NCBI GenBank assembly: GCA_014885115.2
Contig: WKLE02001282.1
Location: 1-10,555 of the forward strand
Length of the DNA stretch: 10,555 bases
Source: Asterionellopsis glacialis
Taxonomy: Eukaryota; Bacillariophyta; Plagiogrammaphyceae; Rhaphoneidales; Asterionellopsidaceae
Reading direction: 5' to 3'
The notes beneath the pieces are model-generated. The model did no database searches. It was not told where the DNA came from and saw nothing but the letters and a program-made list of their open reading frames with translations. Shown here in pieces: positions 1 through 8,675 of the stretch; position 1 is the stretch's first letter, and each line of letters starts with the position of its first letter. The position numbers were made by a program, and so were the translations under genes.

Positions 1-171
1 AAATATTATTTATAAATTTGTACTATTACAGTAGGGTACTGTAAAAATCCATGAAACGAATCTTCAGACCATGATGTTCATCAAGTAGCAACAAGAATGA
101 AGACCAAACTTTATATGCAGTTGCATGTCAACAAACTCAGGCAGAATAGTAACTGTTAAATTTATAGTTCT
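1..171. other. AT-rich flank, no gene seen
   Basis: Short AT-rich stretch before the first decayed ORF. I see no open frame of useful length, RNA gene or clear promoter motif. Confidence 0.5.
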
Positions 172-1248
172 TTGCTAACTATAATGCAACATGGGTGGTG
201 GATGGGAGGAAGAAAAAGAGGATCCAAAGATTCAAAGAAAAGAAATTGGAGGACACTGACAGAGGATGAAAAACTGCATGGAGTGCTAAGATTAGAGAGA
301 GAAACAACTCTCTGGCAAAGACAGCAAAACGTAGTTTTATGGGCTTATTCAAGACTGCAGATAAAGGGATAGATACTAATCATGATCAAGAAGAAAACAG
401 TCATCATAGTAGTACCAGTGGCAAGTCGGGAGAAAGCAAGGATGATGAAGATGCTGGAATTAATAATGATGTCAGTGATGATGACTCTGAAAATGGGTGT
501 TTTCATGACAATGATATCACCAAAAATGATAGCCACAAAGAAGAACAGAAAGTAGGTGAAAATGACAAAGAAGACAGTAGAGGTGAGACAATAGAATTGC
601 CACCTGAGTATAACTTTGAGGTTGACTTACCTCCTATTTGAGCCAAACTTGACAATGAAGAAGAAGGTGATGAAATGGATTTTGACGATGAAGACGGAGG
701 TGATGAAGATGCTGTATCAGACACTAGCTAGTAGTAACAAAGAAAGTGCTGGGATAATGTAAACGTATATTGAAGCTGTACACAGTCAGCTTAAATATGA
801 AACAATGGGAAAGTGTCCAGCATTTGAGCAAAAGTGGCTCTTGGCTCTTCTCAAAGAGGAAGGCAATGAATTTTGGTTACGGAAGCAAAATGCTAAATAT
901 GTTTGTGAAAAGCTACATATTGACTATGACAAACCATCCTATTATAGAGATATTCAAATTTGGTTGCCTGACATACAGTGGGGTTTTATTGCTACACCAC
1001 GGTGTCCTTGTTGTAAGAGTAGTAATTGAGTCAGAGTTCATGGATATTGCACAAACCACTTTTCTTGAAGAGTATTAGGTGTCAAGGAAAATTGCTTCAT
1101 GATTTCATGTAGATATATCTGTCACAGTTGCAAAGAAGATAGGCAAAAAAAAGTTCAGAGAGTAATTGAAGCTGCAATTGATAATAACATAGATGTAGAG
1201 GTGAAGGAGCCAATGATGCTAACTGTATTATTTAAGGTGGTAGATTGA
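172..1248 (+). pseudogene. Decayed transposon-like protein with DUF6729-like Cys-paired domain
   Basis: Three coding-like segments lie in order on the plus strand but are not joined in one frame. The first (172-372) is basic, with RKRGSKDSKKRNWR. The second (339-731, another frame) is rich in Asp, Glu and Ser and has an in-frame TGA at 639-641. The third (763-1248) returns to the first frame and has TGA codons at 1027-1029 and 1066-1068. It reads CPAFEQKW, YYRDIQIWLPDIQWGF, CPCC (1003-1014), then HGY and YICHSC (1114-1131). An acidic stretch followed by WLPD, a CPxC-type pair and a YxCxxC pair is, from memory, typical of DUF6729-type proteins found in transposon-like genes of algae, fungi and plants. 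The Cys pairs probably bind zinc. The catalytic part expected downstream is absent. Function is unknown. Domain similarity is fairly sure; the family name and mobile origin are inference. Confidence 0.6.
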
Positions 1249-1602
1249 CTTACAGCTGCCTAAGTAATTGCTACGCTATTTCTACAGGATTTTGTTCCAT
1301 ACTGGGCTAAAATCACAAAATTTTTAATTTTTTTCTGTATTTGGGTTCAAGATGGAACTTTGATGTTCTTTTTCACCTTTGGTCTGAACTCTCTATATCA
1401 CTGGAGTCATAGGAGAAGGAGGACATGATGGGGGCAAATGTAGCCATTTGCACCATTTTAATAATCCCGAACTAGAAAATAAATTCAACCAGAGTAAAAG
1501 TGAAATCTCATGGAAGCAACTATGCAACATTTCCACATTGTAATAACATGATTGACATGCAGAAATCTCTTCTTTTCTTGTGCAGCTCTTTGATTTTTAT
1601 GC
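1249..1602. other. Spacer, no gene seen
   Basis: About 350 bases between the decayed plus-strand gene and the 3' end of the minus-strand SIL1-like ORF, so the two converge here. Both strands have frequent stops. I see no RNA gene or repeat. It probably holds the 3' UTR of the minus-strand gene. Confidence 0.4.
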
Positions 1603-1818
1603 CTAGCCTAATTCACCATCCCTTGCTTCATCAGTGGCCACAGTCACACATTTCTGGATCATCGACAGATCCATTCTGACGTGCAGTCCAGCTGGAATTG
1701 TCTCATTGTCAGTGAGTAGTCGCCATTTTGTGGTTGCTTTGATCTCCTTTAATTCAATTGCTGGGTAATAAAGCCAAACAAGGCAAGTGGCAATGATGAG
1801 AGTGTGCAGGCGATTCAT
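1603..1818 (-). CDS. Short SIL1-like N-terminal fragment with signal peptide
   Basis: From the ATG at 1818-1816 the frame encodes 71 residues. It starts with a signal-peptide-like stretch (MNRLHTLIIATCLVWLYYP), then KWRLLTDNETIPAGLHVRMD. The W...IPAGLHVRMDL pattern matches the conserved N-terminal signature of SIL1, the ER-lumen nucleotide exchange factor that resets the Hsp70 BiP; the signal peptide fits an ER protein. In SIL1 this segment continues with a TG.K..KL-type sequence and then a long Armadillo-like helical domain. Here the continuation is SMIQKCVTVA and the frame stops about 20 residues on, so the functional domain is missing. The frame is open back to 2016, across the 3' end of the methyltransferase gene, but this start gives the best N-terminus. 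It lies 112 bases downstream of that gene on the same strand. It may be a truncated pseudogene, a first exon whose partner I cannot find, or a small secreted protein. Confidence 0.45.
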   Translation of the reverse strand: MNRLHTLIIATCLVWLYYPAIELKEIKATTKWRLLTDNETIPAGLHVRMDLSMIQKCVTVATDEARDGELG

Positions 1819-1930
1819 AGTGAAACGACAGTAAGGAGAGAAGTTATGATCTGGTTTGTAATCATGGAAAAGTCTATCACATGGGTGATATGGAAAGTTG
1901 TCTTGTTTGCCATAAGAAGCATCACTTAAT

Positions 1931-2866
1931 CTAAAGTTCCTCATTTCCAGTTGGTGAACCTCCTGCATCAAGTCGCTCAAGTGCCTTGGTCTGGTGTCTA
2001 TAGAAGATTGTGCCAAACTCAGTCCAGTCTCGACTCCACATTTGGTCTAAATCGGCGCCCTTGAACAGATTCAAATAAGCCAAAATCAGGATATCAATCT
2101 CTTTTGGATAAGTAGTAGACAACTTCTTGTTTACATCAGGTTGCTTCTCTTTGGGTACAAACACTAATATATTCTTGGGATACCACCAAGCTTGATTCAT
2201 ATGGCTTTGCAACACCATATTCTGAATCATAGCATTGCGTACCCAAGCAGTCGACACAGGATCCAAGACATAGTTGCACTTGTCAAAATGCTTGATCCAA
2301 TATGAAAAGGAATTCTCATTAACGTGTGATGGGTTCATACCACGATCTTGAAAGACCGTGGTGGCACCAAAGAAGACATACTTTGGATTGTGATAAGTTA
2401 ATAGTCCAATGAAATGCAATCCATGGATCTCAGGTAAATGCTCCGCTACCTCAAACATTGTCACAATGTCGGTCTTCTTCAAGTCTTCAGGCATTGCCTC
2501 CTTCAGATCTATGACTGTGTAGTATTCATCCTGTTTGTCTTCCAGCCACATACTTGCCGCAGTGGCACTTCCCTCAATCCCGAACGAGTCCTTGATACCG
2601 CATTCTCTCCATGCCTCAACCAACATCCCATGACCGCAGCCAACATCGAAAATACTAAAGTCTGTGAGACCCCAGTAGTCTTGCTGGATCAGGGACCCCA
2701 TAATGTTGGCAAGCTCTGGATAGATCTTTTCATTCTCCTTGTGCTGTTCAAAGAACTCCCAGCTATATTTGCCTTTGCCCTTGGGCACATTCATGCCAGC
2801 ATGTGTAGAGCATAGAAGGCTCATCACGGTGACAATAAGGAGTATTTGATGTAGACTTTGCATCAT
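1931..2866 (-). CDS. Secretory-pathway class I SAM-dependent methyltransferase
   Basis: Intact 311-residue ORF starting with a double ATG (2866-2861). Residues 1-23 form a signal peptide (hydrophobic LLIVTVMSLLC, likely cleavage after STHA). The Rossmann-fold SAM-binding motif I is FDVGCGHG (73-80). It is followed by FGIEGS (95-100), the usual place of the acidic residue that holds the SAM ribose, and DIVTMFEVAEHLP (133-145), the post-II strand with the Glu-His pair seen in Methyltransf_11/23-type enzymes. A conserved-looking HVNENSFSYW lies at 181-190. The rest (about 200-311) has Trp-rich segments I do not recognise. Length is normal for a single-domain enzyme plus an extra C-terminal region. 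The methyl acceptor cannot be told; a lumenal or secreted substrate such as a glycan or small metabolite is inference from the signal peptide. The last 28 codons overlap the open frame that continues into the SIL1-like ORF. No intron is needed. Confidence 0.85.
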   Translation of the reverse strand: MMQSLHQILLIVTVMSLLCSTHAGMNVPKGKGKYSWEFFEQHKENEKIYPELANIMGSLIQQDYWGLTDFSIFDVGCGHGMLVEAWRECGIKDSFGIEGSATAASMWLEDKQDEYYTVIDLKEAMPEDLKKTDIVTMFEVAEHLPEIHGLHFIGLLTYHNPKYVFFGATTVFQDRGMNPSHVNENSFSYWIKHFDKCNYVLDPVSTAWVRNAMIQNMVLQSHMNQAWWYPKNILVFVPKEKQPDVNKKLSTTYPKEIDILILAYLNLFKGADLDQMWSRDWTEFGTIFYRHQTKALERLDAGGSPTGNEEL

Positions 2867-3785
2867 GTTTTGCTCTTGGGATGTTTTGGTTGATTAAGAT
2901 CCAATTAGGTGTTTTTTAAACCTTCTTCTATAAGATTCAAGTCTAATGCATATGATGAACGATGGCACAATAATTTTTCTTTGGAAGGTTAGATGCTCAG
3001 CTCTTTCAAAAGAGAAGATCTTTGTACCTGGTAATTGTGTTGGGAAAGAACTCCCTGGTAGGACTTAGGTAGGACCTTCTGGGAAGTACTCGTACCAGGT
3101 ACGTAGGACATACAAGTGTATAGGTCCCACTCAATAAGACCTGCCCATACGTGACACCCATACAATACCACATTCCCTATATTTATGAGTGATCTGTTCC
3201 AGTTACAATTTCCATTTTTGCCATCTTTGGTACCATTGACTCTATTTAGTTTACTGTAAATAATACTGAATTTACAGGATAGCTGCCGGGTAGAGGAGAG
3301 GTAATTTGGTTGGACTTTAGGGAATAAGTGAACTATCAAAATCTGATCACCCACTCATAAAAAAGGTCCAGATTTTTAATTTTTTTTGCAATCGAAGCCT
3401 GGGAATGCAAGCAATTATGTGAGTCTCTCCACTGAACACTCCTTGCTTTTCTTGACAACCATCTTCTTAAAATTGATTTTTGTTTAAAATAACAGCTTTG
3501 TTGAGTAGGACCCTTTTGAACAAAAACATATCTAGTTAATCTGACAGAAATTTCAAATGGTTAATTGGTATAAAAACTAAGTAGGAGTTTATATGCATCA
3601 TTATTTTGGATTGATACTGTCACAAGATGAATTACTATAATAGTGAGAGGTCCAACCACAAATGAATGCAACCATCAATAGATGCATTCACTATTCATTA
3701 TTATGATTCTCAAGTGGGAATTCCATAGCTTTAAACAAAGGTGACTCTCTATGTCCATGTCTTTAATTGGTGGGGTTTCAAATCC
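2867..3785. other. Intergenic region with palindromic motifs, no gene seen
   Basis: About 900 AT-rich bases upstream of the methyltransferase gene, so the first part is its likely promoter and 5' UTR. A minus-strand open frame at 2989-3354 begins only with GTG, has no recognisable domain and is made partly of the GTACCTGGTAC motif copies, so I do not call it. A small hairpin (TGAATGCA at 3663-3670 pairing with TGCATTCA at 3683-3690, 12-nt loop) is present, without evidence of function. Confidence 0.4.
3024..3107. repeat. Inverted GTACCTGGTA / TACCAGGTAC motif pair
   Basis: GTACCTGGTA at 3024-3033 is the exact reverse complement of TACCAGGTAC at 3093-3102, with a 59-base spacer. The spacer also contains CCTGGTAGG and TTAGGTAGGACC, variants of the same theme. 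Similar motifs recur near 4701, 4995-5096 and 9851-9897 and nowhere in the coding exons that I could see. This looks like a dispersed short repeat or binding-site cluster; which of these is unknown. Confidence 0.5.
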
Positions 3786-3962
3786 TCAATAAGAACAAAT
3801 GGTTTCCAGTGAGAGAGTGCTGGTATTGGTAATATACATTTTGTATGTGTACGTGCCAATATCACTTTCTGGGTCAAGTACCTCTGGGATTTCATGCTTC
3901 AACAAGGCACTACCAGCACTGAGACCTGCAATCATTGAGGGGAGTTCATATCCAGCATGCAC
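3786..3962 (-). other. Unrecognised short coding-like ORF
   Basis: An open minus-strand stretch of 58 codons (GTG at 3962-3960; first ATG at 3935-3933 leaves 49 residues). It includes GYELPSMIAGLSAGSALL and PEVLDPESDIGTYTYKMYI. Composition is that of a globular protein (Gly, Ala, Leu, Pro, Glu, Asp), unlike the low-complexity frames around it. It is bounded upstream by TGA (3965-3963) and TAA (3974-3972). I do not recognise the family. It may be an exon or a relic of a larger gene, or chance. No neighbouring coding-like piece was found to join it to. Confidence 0.2.
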
Positions 3963-5208
3963 TCAAATAGATTACTAGTTATTTGTAAGGCCAATGATTA
4001 GCAGTGCAAAATAAGGCTTTTTAGGCTGTCTTTAGCATTATATCATGGACTTGAGTTATGACAATACGTCATGCCAAGATAGATTATTAGGTTACTTGAG
4101 TATTAGGAGTAAAATTTAAGATTGGGCATGATAATATTGCAGAAGGCAGTGATTATACAAAAGACTTTTAACAGATTGGTTTAAATGGCTTGAATGCATT
4201 CTTAGATGTCAAGTTGTAGCAAGCTGATTGATTTAGATTGTGAGTTTTATATTTGGAAGTTGAAAAGAGTTCCAAACAAAACTAGCAATGCGATAAGGAA
4301 CTGCTGGTCACTATCAGCACTATTCATTATCATGTTTAGAATGACAATGAACATTATGTCACTACTCAATCTCTAGTGAAGTTTACTTATACTCTTCAGC
4401 AGTGAAGAATATTATAACATCTCTAGCCTACGTCAGTTTCATAATATTCTGTCTGTCTTCTTCACTCATCAATCCATCGGGAAAGATAAAGTTTCCATGT
4501 GGAGGATGCTCAAAAGATGATGATGATGATCAGATGTTTTACAGTATTAATCTTGAATCTTTCTTCACTGAGACCAAAGAGAGCTAAATTCTTCAAAGCA
4601 TCGAGCAATTAATTTATATTTCAACTGCCTATAAGATCAGTATGGTAGTAGTGATTTATTGAGAAGGTAATTGTATCAAGGTCCTGCGAGTCCTTCCAGT
4701 GCCAGGTAGTCCTACATTATATATAGTTTTGAATATTCCTAGGTCCTTATACTGGTTGAATAAAATGAAAACCTGACGTAAATATCTACATCATAGTAAT
4801 TTCGACTATTATTTACTCGATGATCGAAAACATGCTTTATCGACCAATCCTACTCAATGAATATTTGGATGTCTAAAGAAAATAATAATTATTGCTACTG
4901 CAAATCACTGTACTCATTTTTTTGTTGTCATTGTACTCCTATTCGGTGTCACACCAGCTCAAGTATACTGTACTAGAGAGCAGTCACCGTACTCGTACCT
5001 GTAAGACTCGTGACTTCAATCTGGTTTACCTGGTACGTTCATGGGGTTCTCTGAATGGTACTGTACCAGGTACCTTCCGTACCTACCCAGGTACCGTTGT
5101 TTACAGTATGTATTTTCTATGAAATATGATTTATGATGCGTATCGCTGCTTGAAAGAAACATAGTTGTCTAGGTCCTCCGTCATACAACAACAGAACAAC
5201 CCAATTAG
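3963..5208. other. Intergenic region upstream of the Patched-like gene
   Basis: About 1.2 kb with no convincing gene. It holds a (GAT)5 run at 4516-4530 inside a GTG-initiated frame (4402-4587) with a hydrophobic start but no recognised domain, motif copies near 4701-4749, and a dense motif cluster at 4995-5096. The last few hundred bases should contain the promoter and 5' UTR of the gene starting at 5276. No clear TATA box was seen. Confidence 0.4.
4995..5096. repeat. Cluster of GTACC/GGTAC motifs upstream of the Patched-like gene
   Basis: Within about 100 bases lie CGTACCTGTAAG (4995-5006), TACCTGGTACGT (5027-5038), GTACCAGGTACC (5063-5074) and CCCAGGTACCG (5086-5096). TACCTGGTA at 5027-5035 and TACCAGGTA at 5065-5073 are an exact inverted pair. 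This is the same motif family as at 3024-3107. The cluster ends about 180 bases before the start codon at 5276, so a regulatory role is possible, but copies far from any gene start argue for a dispersed repeat. Confidence 0.45.
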
Positions 5209-5253
5209 ATGATAATCATCGAGACTCAGAAGGAATCGACAAAGTTTGACTGA
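5209..5253 (+). promoter_or_regulatory. Upstream ORF in the likely 5' leader
   Basis: ATG at 5209-5211 opens a 14-codon frame that ends with TGA at 5251-5253, 22 bases before the main ATG at 5276. It is in a different frame from the main ORF. If the transcript starts upstream of 5209, this uORF would be met first by scanning ribosomes and could reduce translation of the main protein. The transcript start is not known. Confidence 0.35.
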
Positions 5254-5275
5254 GAAGAAAACAAAGAAGTCAGTC

Positions 5276-8200
5276 ATGAAAATCGTTAAAGATGACGAAT
5301 GTTCCAGAATTGATAGTTCAATAGCAGCTACAGCAAATTCAAACTTAGACATTAATCATGATTCGACTAGTGATAACAACAGCAATGGGACATCTCGTCA
5401 TCACGGTCATCGCAATCATCACCAGAATAGACCTACTTCGTATTATTACTTGATACTCGACACCTGGGGCACCGTCACCGAGCGGTACTTGAAGCAACCC
5501 TTATTGACATGTCTTGTACGTATTGCATCATCGGCAGCATCCCGTCCAGGAACAACAATTATCTTGGGAACGACGGTCGCAATTCTTCTTGCGGCTACTG
5601 GGCTAGCCACAAATTTTTACATTGAAACAGATGGTAATAATCTTTGGGTGTCTAAAAATTCGTATCCTTCACAGCATTATGATTGGTTGGAAAATGAAAG
5701 TGGATTCCCTGATAGACCACGAAAATTTCGAATGTTACTTCATGCCAATGATAATGATAAAAGTGGAGAGGACAGTGCCAATATTTTAGGTATGGAAGCA
5801 ATTACAGCGATCTTTGATGTTTTAGATTCTTTCCGTGATACAGATGCATGGGTCGAAGGGTTTAAATGCGAAACGATATTGAGCAATCAATACAAATCAC
5901 CGTGTCCTGTAATTTCATCTACAAACTTTTGGAATGGAAATAGAACGCTCTTTGAAGAAATGGTAACGAATGATCAAGATGCAATAAATCAACTTTCCGA
6001 TCTTTTCTACCCTAATGGTCAGAAGGTGTACCGGGAAGCTATCTTTGGACAACCAAGACCTAAGCTTTCCGAGGACTATCAAGGTAATACAACGCTAACT
6101 TCTGTCATAGCGTATCCATTTGAGATTCGTTTCCCCGCAATTGATAATGCTGAGCCATATGAAGAAGATTTGGAAAACATGCTAATGTCTTTAAATAAAG
6201 ATTGGAAAAGTTCAGGAAAGAAATATGTTGTTGAATTTTTTTCCCGGAGTAGTCTTGATCGTGAAATAGTTCGTGGTATCGCAAAGGATATTCCACTTAT
6301 GGCTTCTGCATTTGTAATTATGGGATGTTTTGTTGCATATATCCTATCAAAAAGAGATAAAGTCAAATCGCAAAGTTTGCTAGGTGTGGGAGCTGTTGCT
6401 ACAGTATTCCTTTCCACTTTGACAGGGTATGGTCTTCTTTTTTGTATTGGTACTCCCTTTACATCTCTTACTCAAATATTCCCATATGTAATGGTACGAT
6501 GACCGTAAATAAAGTGTGTGCGTGCATGTTCCTTTTGCTATGAATCGTTGTGTGCTCATCCTCAATGATTTTGTTCCCTTTTTACTTATGTCTTCTCAAA
6601 ATAGGTTGGAATTGGCCTTGATGATACCTTCATTATTACCGATGCTTTTTCAAGGACAGACCCCAAAAAGAGTACCATCGATCGCGTAGAAGACACAATC
6701 AAAGATGTAGGAATCAGTATATTTGTATCAACATTAACAACCACTAGTGCGTTCAGTTTGGGTGCTTTATCGAATATTCCAGGTGTCAGGTGGTTTGCTT
6801 TATATGCTGGACCAACAGTAGCCATCGACTTTATCTACCAAATCACATTCTTCATAGCATTGATTGTATATGATGACCGTAGGATGAAAAACAATCGATA
6901 TGACTGCCTCATTTGCTGTAAAGCAGCATCTAATGAAAACCAAATAGTTGAGGAAGAAAGCGAGGACAAACAATCGAATTATACAACTCGTTTTATGGTG
7001 TGGTATTCAGAAGTGCTTTTGAAACCTGTCTGGAAGGTTGCTGTTTTACTTCTTTTTGGAATAATGCTTGCTTTAGGAATTTGGGGTGCGTCTCAACAAA
7101 GCCAACAATTTGACTTTCGCTCATTGGTTCCACCTGATTCGTTCATAACTTCATACTTTAATGCATGGGACAAGTACACGGATCCAGACCTTGCTTCTTA
7201 TAGGTATGTGGATGTAGTCTTTCGTTATGTAGATCCATCTGACCCTGACGTCCAAGAGAGTATGAATAGATACGTCAATGAACTTGTGGACATGCCGTCC
7301 GTAACAAATCCACCCGTGCATTATTGGTTAAATGATTTCAATCGCTTTATCAGTGGTAATGAGTCATCATTCCAAGAAGATCCTTCATTCTATGATCAAT
7401 TAGACATATTCTTAAGTACAGATCCTTATGCTTCCCTCTATATTAATGATATAGCAAGAAATGAGGATGGGGTTGTTACAGCGTCACGTACAACCCTTAA
7501 TTTTGATAATGTTACTGACTTTAATAGTGAAGATCAAGTAAAGGCCTATGAAACACAGATTAATGTAACTAAGAGTCAACCATTGAACCAGGGGACAGAC
7601 GATTGGCCACTCTTTAGTTTTGGTGAAGCTTTTTTCGTTTGGGAACTTTACAGAATAGTGGTAAGAGAAGTCCTTTTCTCAGTCACTGTGGGCCTTATTG
7701 CTACAGCCACTATCAGCATTATCTTTATACCGCATCCGATTGGGTGTATGATTGTCACTCCGATTGTTGCTGCGATTTACGTAGAGTTGATGGCTGTGTT
7801 GCGTTTGGCAGACTTGTATATCAATTCTGTAACGGCAGTGGGTTTAATCATGAGTATTGGTCTTGTCGTCGATTATAACATGCATATGGTTATCACCTTT
7901 TATGAATGTGACAATTCACAAAGCCGGAATGACCGGGTCAAGCAGGTTCTTTGTACGATGGGGCATTCAATCATGCTTGGTGCGTTGTCAACATTTCTGG
8001 GTGTTCTGCCACTCTCATTAAGCTCTAGTGAGATTTTTTGGTCGTTTTTTGTAATCTTTCTGGGCATTGTATTCTTGGGAGCAGGGCACGGGCTTATTTT
8101 GATGCCTGTTTTACTTTCTTTGGTTGGGCCTACGGAGACAGATCGATGTGTTGTAGAGGACGAAAGCGATAAAGAAAGCACTGACATTGGCCTAGTTACC

Positions 8201-8284
8201 CGAATGGATGAGGAGAAAGAAGAGGAAGAAGGCCTTGACATGGTCACGCCAGAATTGGGTTCTTCGGAGCAGGGTAGGGACTGA
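5276..8284 (+). CDS. Patched/NPC1-like sterol-sensing-domain membrane protein, two exons
   Basis: Exons 5276-6493 and 6605-8284 join in phase 0 to give 965 residues. The frame is open from 5216, but 5276 is the first ATG. The N-terminus (1-80) is a cytosolic Asn/His/Ser-rich tail. TM1 is at about 91-115, followed by a lumenal loop with glycosylation sites N140, N222 and N271. A sterol-sensing-type block of five helices spans about 339-495 and carries GIGLDD (408-413), the TM4 motif of Patched/NPC1 proteins. TM7 is at about 551-568, then a second lumenal loop (N658, N708, N726), then TM8-12 (762-911) with GLVVDY (825-830), the matching TM10 motif. Acidic residues in these two motifs are thought to couple ion flow to lipid transport in RND-type proteins. 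The C-tail is highly acidic. Length fits Patched-related proteins; the extra N-terminal domain of NPC1 is absent. Likely role: sterol or lipid movement or sensing in a membrane; the ligand is unknown. Confidence 0.93.
6494..6604 (+). other. Spliceosomal intron of the Patched-like gene
   Basis: The 111-base insert starts GTACGATG and ends TTCTCAAAATAG, with several stop codons in all frames. Removing it joins ...FPYVM to VGIGLDDTF in phase 0 and restores the TM4 segment and its conserved GxxxDD motif. Without splicing the frame ends at 6500-6502. The protein conservation across the junction makes this a strong call without transcript data. Confidence 0.9.
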
Positions 8285-8480
8285 TTTTGATGCCTGCTTT
8301 ACTTTCTTCGGTTGGGCCTACAGAAATGCCTGAATTTGTTGGAAAAGAGGAAAACGAGAAAGAGGACGGAGATATTGCTGTGGGTTGGCCTACGGAAATA
8401 CCTAGATCTCTTGACCCAGCTATCCCAATAGAGGAGGCGAGATAGAGAAAGACGGTGACATTGGCATGTTAGGCCAAATT
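8097..8480 (+). repeat. Imperfect tandem repeat of the gene's 3' end (about 2.3 copies)
   Basis: TTTTGATGCCTG..TTTACTTTCT..GGTTGGGCCTAC at 8097 recurs at 8285, a period of 188 bases; the first copy encodes the end of TM12 (LMPVLLSLVGP) and the acidic tail. A partial third copy at 8441-8480 (GATAGAGAAAGACGGTGACA) matches 8168-8205. The copies lie in three different reading frames. The stop codon at 8282-8284 falls just before the second copy. Confidence 0.75.
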
Positions 8481-8563
8481 TTGTTGGCTAGACACTTATT
8501 TTTATTGTGGAATGTAAGATTTGTCTATTCCGTCACGTTACAAGTGATGTGGATTTCTGTTTG

Positions 8564-8569
8564 AATAAA
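8564..8569 (+). terminator. Candidate poly(A) signal AATAAA
   Basis: AATAAA lies 280 bases after the stop of the Patched-like gene, followed by TTGTAAAAG. Position is reasonable for a 3' UTR that covers the repeated tail. In AT-rich DNA the hexamer also occurs by chance. Confidence 0.35.
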
Positions 8570-8675
8570 GTTGTAAAAGTTATAGATTGATTATAAATGA
8601 TGAAAATGAGTTGAGTTATACCTTGTTATATCATTCATTGATTGTATATAAAACCACATTATAGTTTACATCTAT

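Noticed and set aside
2989..3354. 121-codon minus-strand frame
   Set aside because: Starts with GTG, has no domain, and its 3' half is built from the palindromic spacer motifs.
3763..3790. GGGTTTCAAATCCTC, like a tRNA T-arm
   Set aside because: No matching acceptor stem or anticodon arm upstream.
4402..4587. Open frame with hydrophobic start and PCGGCSKDDDDDQ segment
   Set aside because: Begins only with GTG, no usable ATG until near the end, and the Asp run is a (GAT)5 simple repeat. The PCGGC resemblance to zinc-finger starts is too short.
4892..5122. Plus-strand frame with hydrophobic start (QITVLIFLLSLYSYSV)
   Set aside because: No upstream ATG in frame, and the rest translates the GTACC motif cluster.
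6079..6417. Minus-strand ORF inside the Patched-like gene
   Set aside because: Antisense shadow of the well-supported exon 1; no domain.
8645..8653. TATATAAAA, a TATA-box-like site
   Set aside because: Points rightward, but the only gene there runs leftward. It lies in the 3' space between two convergent genes and is probably chance.
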